Assembly: GCA_947367115.1 (NCBI GenBank)
Contig: CANBCW010000022.1
Location: 1 to 33,805, forward strand
Origin: an uncultured Clostridia bacterium
GTDB taxonomy: Bacteria > Bacillota > Clostridia > Oscillospirales > Oscillospiraceae
Length of the DNA stretch: 33,805 nucleotides
Direction: 5' to 3'
Shown: positions 9,201 to 18,768 of the stretch, piece by piece
Position numbering within the stretch: the first letter of the stretch is position 1
Layout of the letters: every line of letters begins with the position of its first letter
Position numbers and translations under genes: made by a program
The notes under the pieces: model-generated
Database searches by the model: none
The model's input: the letters and a program-made list of their open reading frames with translations, nothing else
Told to the model about the DNA's origin: nothing

Positions 9201-12200
9201 CGGTCAAGCGGTAGTAGATGCCGCTGACCGTCAGCACACCGCAGGGTGGTGTCGTATTTTCCTCCGTTTCGATAACCAGCTCATCCGTCAGGTAACGAAT
9301 CAGTTCTTCATCATCCGCGAACCGCTTCACTGTGGTATTGCCGTTTTTGGGATTTGTATAGGTGATGACCAGATCGCTGGCATCCAGCGCGCCGCCGTTT
9401 TTGTCGAAAACGGTGACCTGATTGGCACCATCTTTCACAACCAGGCCCTGATCCCAGCTAATCGTCACGCCGATGTCGCTGTCCGTAAAGGTAGGATGGA
9501 TCAGATTGGACGTGCCGGAGTTGGTCAGCGTAAAGTCATAGGCCACAGGTTCATCGGCATTGACGATCTCGTTGGTGTCCAGATCGGCATCAAACTGGGC
9601 GCCATCTTTCTCAGCGATCATGCCTTTCTCAACCACACGAATATTGGTGACAATTCGCATGTTGGAGCCCCAGCCGTGACGCTCCATGTAGTAGAAGTCG
9701 AAGGAGTAAACCTCGCCATCCGTCAGAGCCAGCGCATAATCGCGGGTGGTCGCCGTACCCGCTCTGACCTTGTCCCATGCGGCATCCACATAGTCGTTCA
9801 GGTTGATCTCAAACCCGGTAATGGCGTGGGCACCGCCGATATCCAGCACCAGCTGCCCATTGATGAACAGATAAACGTCATCATCGCCTTCAAAGTTGAA
9901 GAACAGCTGATCGTCATAGCTGTAGCGGAACTCACCGTTGCTGGCGATAACGTAGTTGTAGTTGCGGTTTTCATAGGTATCCGGGGCGCTGGCATCCGTA
10001 TTGGAGACGCCGTCGTCCTTCAGGTAGGGGCTGACCGTCATTTCCTGAGAGCCGGTCTGCGTGGACATATCAAAGTCATCCTCCCACACAGGCAGGAAGG
10101 GGTGCGCGCAGGCGTAGTTGGCTTTATCGTAGAACACGGAGGCCTTACCTGTAACAGCGGTATTTTTGATGACCTTATTGACGGTATCATAATACACGGC
10201 TGTCTTGGATCCGCTGGCGGTGGTACCGCCGGTGGTAAAGCCGGAGTCGAATACGAAGGCATCCACGATATTGCCCTGATCATCATCGACTTTCACGCCA
10301 GTCAGCTCCAGATAGTCGAACATATCCTGAGGCTCGTTATAGGAACCCGCCACGAACAGGTTGTTCAGCAGATAGTACGCCGCATCGCAGAAGGTATTGA
10401 TGCTCTGCTTGCATTCATCCCATGTGCCGATGAGTTTGTAGGGGTTGCCGTTCAGATCCTTGATCCCATTGGCAGGATCCAGCTTATAAAGCGTATCCGC
10501 ATAGGTGCCGATATAGTCATAGCTCAGTGTGCCATTATAGCTGAAGCCGTTCTTTTTGGTTCCGCTCATACGGCTGCGCAGCCAATCCGCCAGGTCACGC
10601 TCCCTCACGGTGCCGTCGTCCCTGGTGTAGCTGTAACGGTCGTGCGTCGTGCCCAAAACATAGTTATAGGCCCAGTATTCCGTACCGTCGATGGTGTTGG
10701 TCTGGGGGATCTCCAGCGTTTCCTTCAACATGTAAGCCAAATACTCGATGGTGACATCTCGGTATTCCGGTGCGTTGGTCACGGAGTTCAGGGTCGGCTG
10801 CACCAGACCTATGGTCGTGTGGCCGGTCACATAGCCGTAGAGCTTATAGGGATCGCCGCTATATGTAATCGAATTACTGGTGACGGTGGCAGTGCCGCTC
10901 TGGAGCTCCACATTCAGCTGGCCATAGTTGCCGCCGGAGGGATAATAGGTCGTCTTATTGATACCCTGCTCAATTTCGTCGTTGATACCGGCAATATAGT
11001 AAACACTGGCGGTATCTTTATCCAACAGGTTATTATAGTTTTCATTCCGGAAAGCGCCCAGGCCGTAGGCCTCCCAGCTGTAGTCAATGCTCGAGTTTCC
11101 GAAGATACCCGCACTGCCGTCAATGGTATACCAGCCGCTGGTCGGGACACCGCTTAAATTCTGCATCGTCCAGACCTTGCCCATCAGGAAGGACTGATAG
11201 GTATTCCATACACCGGGATCATTGCCGCCTTTCGGATATCCATTGGAGTTATAAGTCACCCAGGCACCGCCCCGGGAACCGCTCTGGAAGGTGAATACCG
11301 TGTTGTTGCCCATCTGGAAGGTCTTTGCGGCAGTACCGGTGGTATTGTATTTCTCCAGTACGGAACCACTGATATCAATGCTGGCAGTACCGGAATCCTT
11401 GTTCTGCGCATATTCAAAGAGCATGCCGTCATTGAGGTAGTCATAGATCTTAATGGGCATACGGATGGTATTTGTTTCATCCATGCTGTCCAGATACACG
11501 CCGGTGTCGCCGTTGTAACCCTGCTCGCTGCCTTCCGCTGCGATCTCATTGGCACTCATGGGCGTAAAGTACCACGCAGTATGGGTGATCTGATCTGCCC
11601 GGATCGAATTGGTGGCAATGCTGATATACAGGCATCTGCCGGTCAGCGCATTGCACAGATAGTATGCATTCTCCTGCCGGGTGATGCCGTCATCACTTCC
11701 CTCGGCATAGGTCGAATAGACCGGAATCGGAATCCAGTAGAACCGCAGGCGGTCGTCAAAGGAGTTGCTGGGCGAATCCACCACCTGAGAGAGCGCCACA
11801 TCCAGCGCGGTTGTTTTTCCGTTTCTGTCGCCAATGTAACGTCCGGTTTTGCTGTCAAAGAACGTCACATAGCCGCCGGAAGTCCAGTCAAACTGGAACA
11901 GCTGGGTGCCATCAGTGACTTTGGATGTATTGTAGCCCAGGCCGTCATAGCCGGTATCGTCCGTTTTGTTGGAGCCCTGAGGATGGGGTTCTGAGATTGA
12001 GCTGATGGACTGCCAATAGGTGTTATATACATTCTGAACGCGGTACGTGCCGCTTTCCAGCCGCCAGGCCTCACTATAATCCTGAATGGCCAGCCGGCGC
12101 AGCTCCCAATGGTTGTACGCACCGCTCTCCGTGACACTCAGATCCGTACCCGCGGTGGCCGAAGAAGCGGAGATGAAGCAATCATAATACTGATCCTGTC

Positions 12201-12695
12201 CTACATTCTGGATGGTATAGCTGCCCGCAGCGGGATCATAATTGATTCGCCACTGGGCGTATGGATTCCCGGTATTGCCATTGCTGGAAAAGGCGGGCTG
12301 GCTGTTGCCGTTCTGTGCCAGAAGTCTGCCGTTATAGATGCTCCGGATGGTATAGTAATGCCCCCATCGCCGGAAGCCGCAGTCAGGTCATAGGTACCGC
12401 CGTACTCAATGATCCAGCGCTGAGAATACCAGTGCTGCACCGTGGTCAGTTCCATCACAGTGCCGGCATCATACCCATTGTCCACAGGCGTAATGCACAG
12501 ATCCGTACCCGGAAAATAAATCTCGTATACGCCGTTGATCAGCTGGCCATCCTTGCCCGCGCCCAATGTGCCGGCATCCACCGTCGCAGCGCTGACCTCC
12601 TGTACGATGCCGGGCAAAGCCCCCAGCACCAGCGATGCCACCAGCACCACTGTCAGCAGCATTGACGAGCCTCTTTTCCAGTTGCGTGTTCTCAT
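6283..12695 (-). CDS. Giant cell-wall-anchored surface protein (~2,100 aa): signal peptide, RICIN-like N-terminus, fibro-slime/PA14-like domain, two tandem repeat modules, C-terminal NPKTG sorting signal. Frame break at the C5 tract 12361-12365.
   Basis: N-terminus MRTRNWKRGSSMLLTVVLVASLVLGALPGIVQEVSA, start 12695 with RBS GGAGG. RICIN-like text (LINGVYEIYFPGTDLCITPVDNGYDAGTVMEL...HWYSQRWIIEY...) shifts frame and continues GHYYTIRSIYNGRLLAQNG...YVTFFDSKTGRYIGDRNG, joining ORF 6283-11868. Contains FNFEGDDDVYLFINGQLVLDIGGAHAITGFEINLNDYV...YSFDFYYMERHGWGSNMRIVTNIRV and ends NPKTGETDLLWAAVCVGLFGLAAIVPMIRKEVRV. Confidence 0.8.
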
Positions 12696-12783
12696 CGTTC
12701 CTTTTCCTCCCTGAACCACTTTTTTTGCTCTGCGCCGGCAAGTTCCCCGGCTTCACGGCGGCAAAGCCGCCGAAACGTTTTCT

Positions 12784-13053
12784 TTATTCCTCGATCAGCA
12801 GACCATAGTGCCGGAACACAGCCAGCAGCTCCGCAAGATCTGTCCGGGCTACCTCCTCAGGTACATCGTACTCATCCAGCAAGGCAGCCAGCAGCGTATC
12901 CTCAGTCTGCTCCGTCTTCAGCAGATTAAAAATAAACACGCCGGTTTCATTCATTGCCGCGATTCCGCTGAGCTTTGCCGCCACAGCCCCCGTGGGCACG
13001 GCGATCTTCTCCCCCAGGATATCGCGCAGGCAGAAGCCCTCCACGATCCTCAT
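12784..13053 (-). CDS. PqqD-family RiPP recognition element protein
   Basis: MRIVEGFCLRDILGEKIAVPTGAVAAKLSGIAAMNETGVFIFNLLKTEQTEDTLLAALLDEYDVPEEVARTDLAELLAVFRHYGLLIEE: PqqD/RRE-like (..G..L..I.GE..VVP.G...G...LNETG..I..LL...). Confidence 0.85.
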   Translation of the reverse strand: MRIVEGFCLRDILGEKIAVPTGAVAAKLSGIAAMNETGVFIFNLLKTEQTEDTLLAALLDEYDVPEEVARTDLAELLAVFRHYGLLIEE

Positions 13054-13071
13054 AACGTTACCTCTTCCCTA

Positions 13072-13103
13072 CCGCTTTTAAAAAAAGCGGATACCGATCC
13101 GCT
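13072..13103 (-). promoter_or_regulatory. Leader with two mutually exclusive hairpins (terminator/antiterminator-like) upstream of the PqqD-like gene
   Basis: Minus strand: AGCGGAT-CGGT-ATCCGCT then TTTTTT (terminator-like); alternatively CCGCTTTT-TTT-AAAAGCGG, which uses the terminator's 3' arm. Confidence 0.5.
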
Positions 13104-13120
13104 GATATTTTTTCATAATC

Positions 13121-13149
13121 AGTATAACCCCATAAAATATAATTGTCAA
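13121..13149 (-). promoter_or_regulatory. Sigma-A promoter (proximal) for the PqqD/surface-protein/peptide operon
   Basis: Minus strand TTGACA (13149-13144), 17-nt spacer, TATACT (13126-13121). Confidence 0.65.
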
Positions 13150-13161
13150 CGATTTATAACC

Positions 13162-13192
13162 ATTATATCGTGTTATTGATCTGTTATGTCAA
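13162..13192 (-). promoter_or_regulatory. Second, upstream sigma-A-like promoter
   Basis: Minus strand TTGACA (13192-13187), 19-nt spacer, TATAAT (13167-13162). Confidence 0.4.
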
Positions 13193-13260
13193 TCAGTTTA
13201 GGTTCATTTTTATTCATCTTGCACAAATAGGAGCTTATAGTTTGTTAAGCTTCGCCAAAA

Positions 13261-13291
13261 AATAGCCCCGCTGAAAAACAGCGGGGCTATT
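13261..13291 (-). terminator. Intrinsic terminator for the upstream radical SAM gene
   Basis: 13-bp perfect stem aatagccccgctg-aaaaa-cagcggggctatt, with a T-tract on the minus strand. Confidence 0.8.
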
Positions 13292-13299
13292 CCGTTTTT

Positions 13300-14679
13300 T
13301 CATTCCGCTCTGGCGATCCACTCCAAATTCATGGCGCGTTCCTTCTCCGTTTCAGCGCCCTTCTTCCACTGGTGGAATTCATTGATCATGGCCTGTTCCA
13401 CATGACGGCGGTTCTTGACACGTTCCGCATCATCACACGGCGTCTTATTCGGGCATTTTTTCAGCCTGAGGCATTCCGGATAATAAAAGCAGCCGGCGCA
13501 TTCCGCAAACTCCTCGCGGCGCTCTTTCCAGCTTTCCGGCAGCACCTGATCCCGCTGTGTGGAGTCGATACGCCCCACAGACTCACTATCGGAGAAATGT
13601 ACGCACCGACCGATCTGGCCATCCGGCATAACGGTCATCGCGCTTTCGTTATCCGCCATACAGCAGTTTCCGGGCAGCTCTCTTTTCAGCCGCCGGTCAT
13701 TGATCAAACACAATCCACCGGCAATCAGCTTATCCTCTAACCGGTACTGCAGCTGCCGCAGCTGCTCCCATGTCTCCAAGTCGCTGCGCTGCGCCTCGGG
13801 CGATTTATTGTCAACGATGACGTGCGGATATACTTTCAAATTGCTTTTCCCCGCGAATCTGGCAGACAGCTCCCCGCACAAAGCCGCCAGATCCTCCGCG
13901 TTGCGGAAGTCCACATTCAACCGGATAATTACCATAATACCCGCATCCAACAACCGGGCAATATTGCCGGTCACCACCCGGTAAGCGCTGCCTTCCCGGT
14001 AAATAAACGCCTTATAGCGGTTATAGACCTCCTCTGTGCCGTCCAGGGTGATCTGAACCCATTTCAGCTTCCAGCTTTCCACTGCCTTTTGAACCAATTC
14101 ATCATTGAACAGGTATCCATTTGAAATCATTGAGGAGCGGAACGCGACTCCGTTTTCCCGGAGTCTGTCGCAGATCAGATCGATCGCCCGGTAGTTATAC
14201 AGCGGCTCGCCGCCAAACCAGTCGATCGCAACGTCCTTCCCGCCGCAGTTTGCAATTATAAAATCCGCTGTTTGGAGAGCGGTCTCATCGCTCATGGGGA
14301 TCCGGGAGCGTCCCAGCTCATAGCAATAAAAACAGCGCGCGTTGCAGTCGGTAGTCGTAAGAATGGTGTAATCGGTAATCCCCTTCGACTCTTTGCGCAT
14401 GGTTTTGTGTATCCAGCGCACCAAGCCAACCATTTTTTTCTCGTCCGTTTCCTCCGGAACAACAAACCAATGATCACGCAGATACTCCGATTCCACCGCA
14501 GCGGCATACTCTTCCCGCGTAAGCAGGAGCAGCTCCCGCGTCAGCACATTGAACAGCAGCACGCCGTCCTCCACCTGCTGAGCCATACAGTAACGGATCA
14601 TGCGGTAGCCGGAGCTGCCGCGTTTTGCCTTGCCCAAGATCTCCATAATGGTTTGATTGGCTCTGATGATTTGTTCCAT
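13300..14679 (-). CDS. Radical SAM/SPASM peptide maturase-like protein
   Basis: 459 aa; DYTILTTTDCNARCFYCYELG (CxxxCxxC), WFGGEPLYN, VQITLDGTEEVYNRYK; Cys-rich C-terminus ECAGCFYYPECLRLKKCPNKTPCDD. Confidence 0.85.
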   Translation of the reverse strand: MEQIIRANQTIMEILGKAKRGSSGYRMIRYCMAQQVEDGVLLFNVLTRELLLLTREEYAAAVESEYLRDHWFVVPEETDEKKMVGLVRWIHKTMRKESKGITDYTILTTTDCNARCFYCYELGRSRIPMSDETALQTADFIIANCGGKDVAIDWFGGEPLYNYRAIDLICDRLRENGVAFRSSMISNGYLFNDELVQKAVESWKLKWVQITLDGTEEVYNRYKAFIYREGSAYRVVTGNIARLLDAGIMVIIRLNVDFRNAEDLAALCGELSARFAGKSNLKVYPHVIVDNKSPEAQRSDLETWEQLRQLQYRLEDKLIAGGLCLINDRRLKRELPGNCCMADNESAMTVMPDGQIGRCVHFSDSESVGRIDSTQRDQVLPESWKERREEFAECAGCFYYPECLRLKKCPNKTPCDDAERVKNRRHVEQAMINEFHQWKKGAETEKERAMNLEWIARAE

Positions 14680-14867
14680 CGTTCCTGTCCTTTCCGCCGC
14701 GTCAACTTTGGCGCTTCTGTCCGCAAAACGAATATTCTAATACCATTATACACGAATATGGAAGGTTTTCAAGCCATTGCGGCGTGCAATCGAATGACAA
14801 GATCGCCGCAGAACATGGCGGGTACCACATTCTGCGGCGATACAATGAAAACACTTGATTATGCTGC

Positions 14868-17800
14868 TCAGGCAACCACCGTGATGGGAATGGCGATCGA
14901 CACCGGGGTGCTGAAGGTATCACCGTCGGCACCGGTGAGGGTCACGGTAATGGTCACGTCGCCGCTGCTTACAGCAGTGACCGTGCCGTTCTCCACCGTT
15001 GCCACACTGGCATCGGTAGTTCCCCAGGTCAGCTGGCAGTCCGTCACAGCAACACCGTTGACGGTGACGCAGAACGCCAGTTCCGCCGACTCCGCCGCGC
15101 TCAGCTCCGTCACGCTGGGCGTGATATTCAGAGATACCGTCTTTTCAGAAACCACTTCGCTGAAACACCACAGGCTGGTGGGCGCATAGCTGTACAGGCC
15201 CGCCGCATTGTAGTTTCCGCCGCCAAGCTGGTTCAGGTAGTAGTTGGTGCTGCCGGAAGACTTATTCGTGGGGTAAATGGTGAAGGTCTTGGCAGCAGAA
15301 TTGTACAAGCTCACCTTGTCGAAGATGTTTGCTTCGTCAACGGTGCCAAGCGCCACCTGATTTGAGGAATTGCAGACCAGATAATTGTCCGAGCCGACGG
15401 ATGTGCCGTAGAGCAGATGCGTTCCGTCGAAGTACCACACCGGAGCATCATTCAGGTCAAGGCCGGAGACGAGTTTCAGTCCCTGCGTGCCATTCAGACC
15501 GTGGTAGTCCGCATCGGTGGTGTAAACCATCGTGCCGGTCAGCGCAGCACCGGTGTTGCTCTCCGTGATCACATAGGGTACGCCGGTCTGCAGGGAATCG
15601 GTCTTGACCAGCTTTCCTTCCTGCACCACCGTCACAGAGTAGCCCGCGCCGCCCGCGTCGGTGACCCGCACGGTGATATCCAGGCAAAGTGCTTCACTCA
15701 GGGCTCTGCCATCGGCTTCCGTCAGTTTCACGGTAATGACCGCTTCACCGCTGTTATTGGCGGTGATCACGCCGCCGGAGCTGACGACTGCCACATTTCC
15801 GTCCGAGCTGCTCCATGTCAGGGTATAGTCGCTGACGGTTTTTCCATCCACCGTCACCACAGGAGCCACCGTAACTGTCTCGCCGGAACCGAGCGCAACA
15901 TTGCCGGGCGCAGCGCTCAGAGACACCGTCCGCTGAGGCAGCAGCCGGTTGAAGTGCCACTGGCTGTAATAAGCGCTGGAATACAGGCCCACCACATTGT
16001 AATTGCCGCCGCCCAGCTGGTTCAGATAGCTGGTGCTGGTGGCCGGAGCCATGGTAAAGGTGCTTCTGGACGTACTGTACAGTGCCACCTTATTGATGAT
16101 ACCCGCTTCATCGGAAGTGCCCAGCGCGACCTGATTGGAAGAATTATAGACCAGATAGCTGCCGTTGGCGCTGCCATAGCGCAGGTGCGTTCCGTCATAG
16201 TACCAGACAGGCGCGCTGTCCAGCTCATAGCTGGAAACGGTCTGCAAGCCCTGCACACCATTGAGTCCCTTGTAGCCGGAGCTGGTGGTATAGAGCATGG
16301 AGCCGGTCAGCGCGGCACCGCTGTTCCATTCCGTGATGACATAGGGAACGCCGGTCTGCAGGCTGCTGACACGCACAAGCTCCGCGTCCTGAACAGTGGA
16401 AGCGCTGATGGTACTCATGTCCACTGTCAGAGGGATCTTCACGCTGATCGGTGCGGTCAAGGCGCGGCCGCCCGCCGCTGTCAGCGTTGCGGTCACGGTG
16501 ACCTCCCCCGCCTTCAGCGCGGTGACGGTACCGTCCGCACTGACCGAAGCGACAGCGCTGTCACTGCTGCTCCAGCTGAGCGTATATCCATCCACAGCCA
16601 CGCCGTCCAGCTTGACCTGGGGTGTCAAAGTCATCTGACCGCCGGTCAGAATCGTGTCCTGGGGAGGTGTGACCGTCAGCGTCACCGTCTGCTCGCCCAC
16701 CAGCCGATCCAGATGCCAGTAGCTTCCGCCAGCAGAGCCGTAGGCCGTTGCGACAAAGTCGGAGGCCGTACCGCCATAGCGGTTCAGATAGTGGGTCGTT
16801 CCGCGGATCGCGAAATCATCACCGGAGTAGTGGGACACATACGCGGCGGTGGCTGCGTTGTAGCTGCCCAGCTCCACCACGCCCTGACTGCTGGAATCGC
16901 AGGAAATCAGCAGATACTGGTCGCTGTCCGCAGAGCCGTAGACCAGATTGCCGTCCTTGATGTACCACAGGTAGGCGGTATCCACACTGGGCTCACCGTC
17001 CAGCAGATAGCCCTTGTGGGTCTTGCTGCCGGATACCTTTTCGGCATACTCGGCGGTCAGCACATAGTGCAGCCAGGAATTCTTGTAATCGGAGATAATG
17101 TATGGTACGCCCTCCTCCAGCTCGGAGGCAGAGTCCACCCGATCCAGATAGGCTTCCGTCTTGCCGGTGGCGGTGGTCTGGCTGTTCAGAGCCGTGGCGG
17201 TGTAGGTTGCGGTGTAGGTTGCCGTCCCGGTGACCGTCGACACAGTGGGAGACCAACCGGCAAAGGTATAGCTGTACTGGCTGTCCGAAGCACGAACCGG
17301 GTCAGCGGGCGGGGTAGGCATCTGTCCATAGCTGACCGTACCGCTCTGCAGCACCGTACCGTCCCAATCGGCAAAGGTGATGGTGTATCCATTGGGCACC
17401 CACTGGGCGTACAGATGCACCACATCCCCATCCACCGCAGTGGTTTTCGCCACAACAGTCTGATCCTTGTAAACATACTTGGTGTAGCCGGAGGGCTGGC
17501 TGCCCTCAGCGTACCATCCTTCAGAGCTGCCATTGACGTAACGCCACTGACCCTGAGAGGAACGGTAAGCCGTCCAGCCCGCGAAGGCATAGCCGGTTCG
17601 GGTGAAGGAATTGCTCCGCAGCTTCGTATTGGTGCCGTAGGTCACTTCGGTATCGGCCATGGTGCCGGTGCCGCCGTTGGCATGATACTGGATGGTATAG
17701 GTAGGCGCGCTGGTGGGCGCATCCACCGGCAGCGTTTCAAAGGTATAGTCATCAAAGCTGGAAATACCGTCGTGGTTGGTATCGGAGGTAGTTTTACGAC

Positions 17801-18698
17801 GGTTCGTGCTGAAATACAGCTTGCCGTCCGTGGGACAGATATCGCAGCTTTCGATCTCAAACAGCGCGGAGTAGGCACCGCTGGTCACGCGGAACACCAG
17901 TACCTCCGTGGGATAGATGGTGCCGGCCGCATTGGACAGGTCGTAAACCATGATCACACTGCGGTTGAGATTGCTGCTGTCGCCGGTTACGGGGACAAAC
18001 AGCGTGTCCTTGTAATAGCCGAAGCCCTGATTCACATAATCACTCAGATCCACATACGAGCCTTTGATATAGACTCTAGCCTTGCTGATGGTGCAAAGGT
18101 AGGTCAGCTCAATATTGGCGCTGGTGGCACTGGTGCTGACGGAGCCGGTATAGAGGTTCATGCCCAGCTTGGTGATGAAGGTGATGACACCATTGGACAC
18201 GCTCTTAACCGCCAGAGCGGTGGCACAGGTCTCGGCACCGTTGTAGGTCAGGCTGTAGCTGGCGACTTTGGTCAGATTATTGCCCGAACGCTTCAGCCGC
18301 ACGATGGCGTTGCTGCCGGAATTGGTGGTAGCAACGAACAGGTTGGAGTAGCCATCAATGCCCCAGACATCCATATCATTGGCATGCCCCAGGTAATCAA
18401 AGTAATAGCTGCCCGCGTCGGCGTTGTACAGCTTGGTCGTGGTACCGGTGTCTTTATGGGTCATGGAGATAAAGGCACTGGTATTGCCGCTGTTAATCTT
18501 GACTGTGTACATGTAAGTAGAGCCGACCGCAAGTCCCTGCATGCTGGGGCAGGAGCCATAGTCATAGACCTTGCTCACATCAGTATAGTCTCCGTAAAAG
18601 TCGTTGACGGCATAGGCCTCAGGCGGGATAGCAACCAGCATCACCAGAAGCACTGCCGCAACCACGCAGGAAACCAGCCGTTTCATCATCTTGTTCAT
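14868..18698 (-). CDS. Large secreted repeat protein (1276 aa): signal peptide, InlB/Flg_new-like repeats, three tandem ~230-aa modules each ending in a Big_2-like Ig domain
   Basis: MNKMMKRLVSCVVAAVLLVMLVAIPPEAYA...; YTIQYHANGGTGTMADTEVTYG...YAFAGW; repeated ...SLQTGVPYVIT(E)...LNQLGGGNYN...TVSL...LTWSSSD..VA.V...G.VTA...GEVTVT. No obvious LPXTG. Confidence 0.8.
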   Translation of the reverse strand: MNKMMKRLVSCVVAAVLLVMLVAIPPEAYAVNDFYGDYTDVSKVYDYGSCPSMQGLAVGSTYMYTVKINSGNTSAFISMTHKDTGTTTKLYNADAGSYYFDYLGHANDMDVWGIDGYSNLFVATTNSGSNAIVRLKRSGNNLTKVASYSLTYNGAETCATALAVKSVSNGVITFITKLGMNLYTGSVSTSATSANIELTYLCTISKARVYIKGSYVDLSDYVNQGFGYYKDTLFVPVTGDSSNLNRSVIMVYDLSNAAGTIYPTEVLVFRVTSGAYSALFEIESCDICPTDGKLYFSTNRRKTTSDTNHDGISSFDDYTFETLPVDAPTSAPTYTIQYHANGGTGTMADTEVTYGTNTKLRSNSFTRTGYAFAGWTAYRSSQGQWRYVNGSSEGWYAEGSQPSGYTKYVYKDQTVVAKTTAVDGDVVHLYAQWVPNGYTITFADWDGTVLQSGTVSYGQMPTPPADPVRASDSQYSYTFAGWSPTVSTVTGTATYTATYTATALNSQTTATGKTEAYLDRVDSASELEEGVPYIISDYKNSWLHYVLTAEYAEKVSGSKTHKGYLLDGEPSVDTAYLWYIKDGNLVYGSADSDQYLLISCDSSSQGVVELGSYNAATAAYVSHYSGDDFAIRGTTHYLNRYGGTASDFVATAYGSAGGSYWHLDRLVGEQTVTLTVTPPQDTILTGGQMTLTPQVKLDGVAVDGYTLSWSSSDSAVASVSADGTVTALKAGEVTVTATLTAAGGRALTAPISVKIPLTVDMSTISASTVQDAELVRVSSLQTGVPYVITEWNSGAALTGSMLYTTSSGYKGLNGVQGLQTVSSYELDSAPVWYYDGTHLRYGSANGSYLVYNSSNQVALGTSDEAGIINKVALYSTSRSTFTMAPATSTSYLNQLGGGNYNVVGLYSSAYYSQWHFNRLLPQRTVSLSAAPGNVALGSGETVTVAPVVTVDGKTVSDYTLTWSSSDGNVAVVSSGGVITANNSGEAVITVKLTEADGRALSEALCLDITVRVTDAGGAGYSVTVVQEGKLVKTDSLQTGVPYVITESNTGAALTGTMVYTTDADYHGLNGTQGLKLVSGLDLNDAPVWYFDGTHLLYGTSVGSDNYLVCNSSNQVALGTVDEANIFDKVSLYNSAAKTFTIYPTNKSSGSTNYYLNQLGGGNYNAAGLYSYAPTSLWCFSEVVSEKTVSLNITPSVTELSAAESAELAFCVTVNGVAVTDCQLTWGTTDASVATVENGTVTAVSSGDVTITVTLTGADGDTFSTPVSIAIPITVVA

Positions 18699-18739
18699 AA
18701 ATGACTCTCTCCTTGGTCAGAATATGATTTTACACATAC

Positions 18740-18768
18740 AGCATACCAGCATTGCGCACTTTGTTCAA
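18740..18768 (-). promoter_or_regulatory. Putative promoter for the 14868-18698 gene
   Basis: Minus strand TTGAAC, 17-nt spacer, TATGCT. Confidence 0.4.

Noticed and set aside
8995-11157. 720-aa plus-strand ORF (and 6853-8412)
   Set aside because: Antisense to the giant surface protein, whose minus-strand frame has recognisable domains and a sorting signal.
15417-18704. 1095-aa plus-strand ORF
   Set aside because: Antisense to the secreted repeat protein; no RBS-supported start or recognisable domain.
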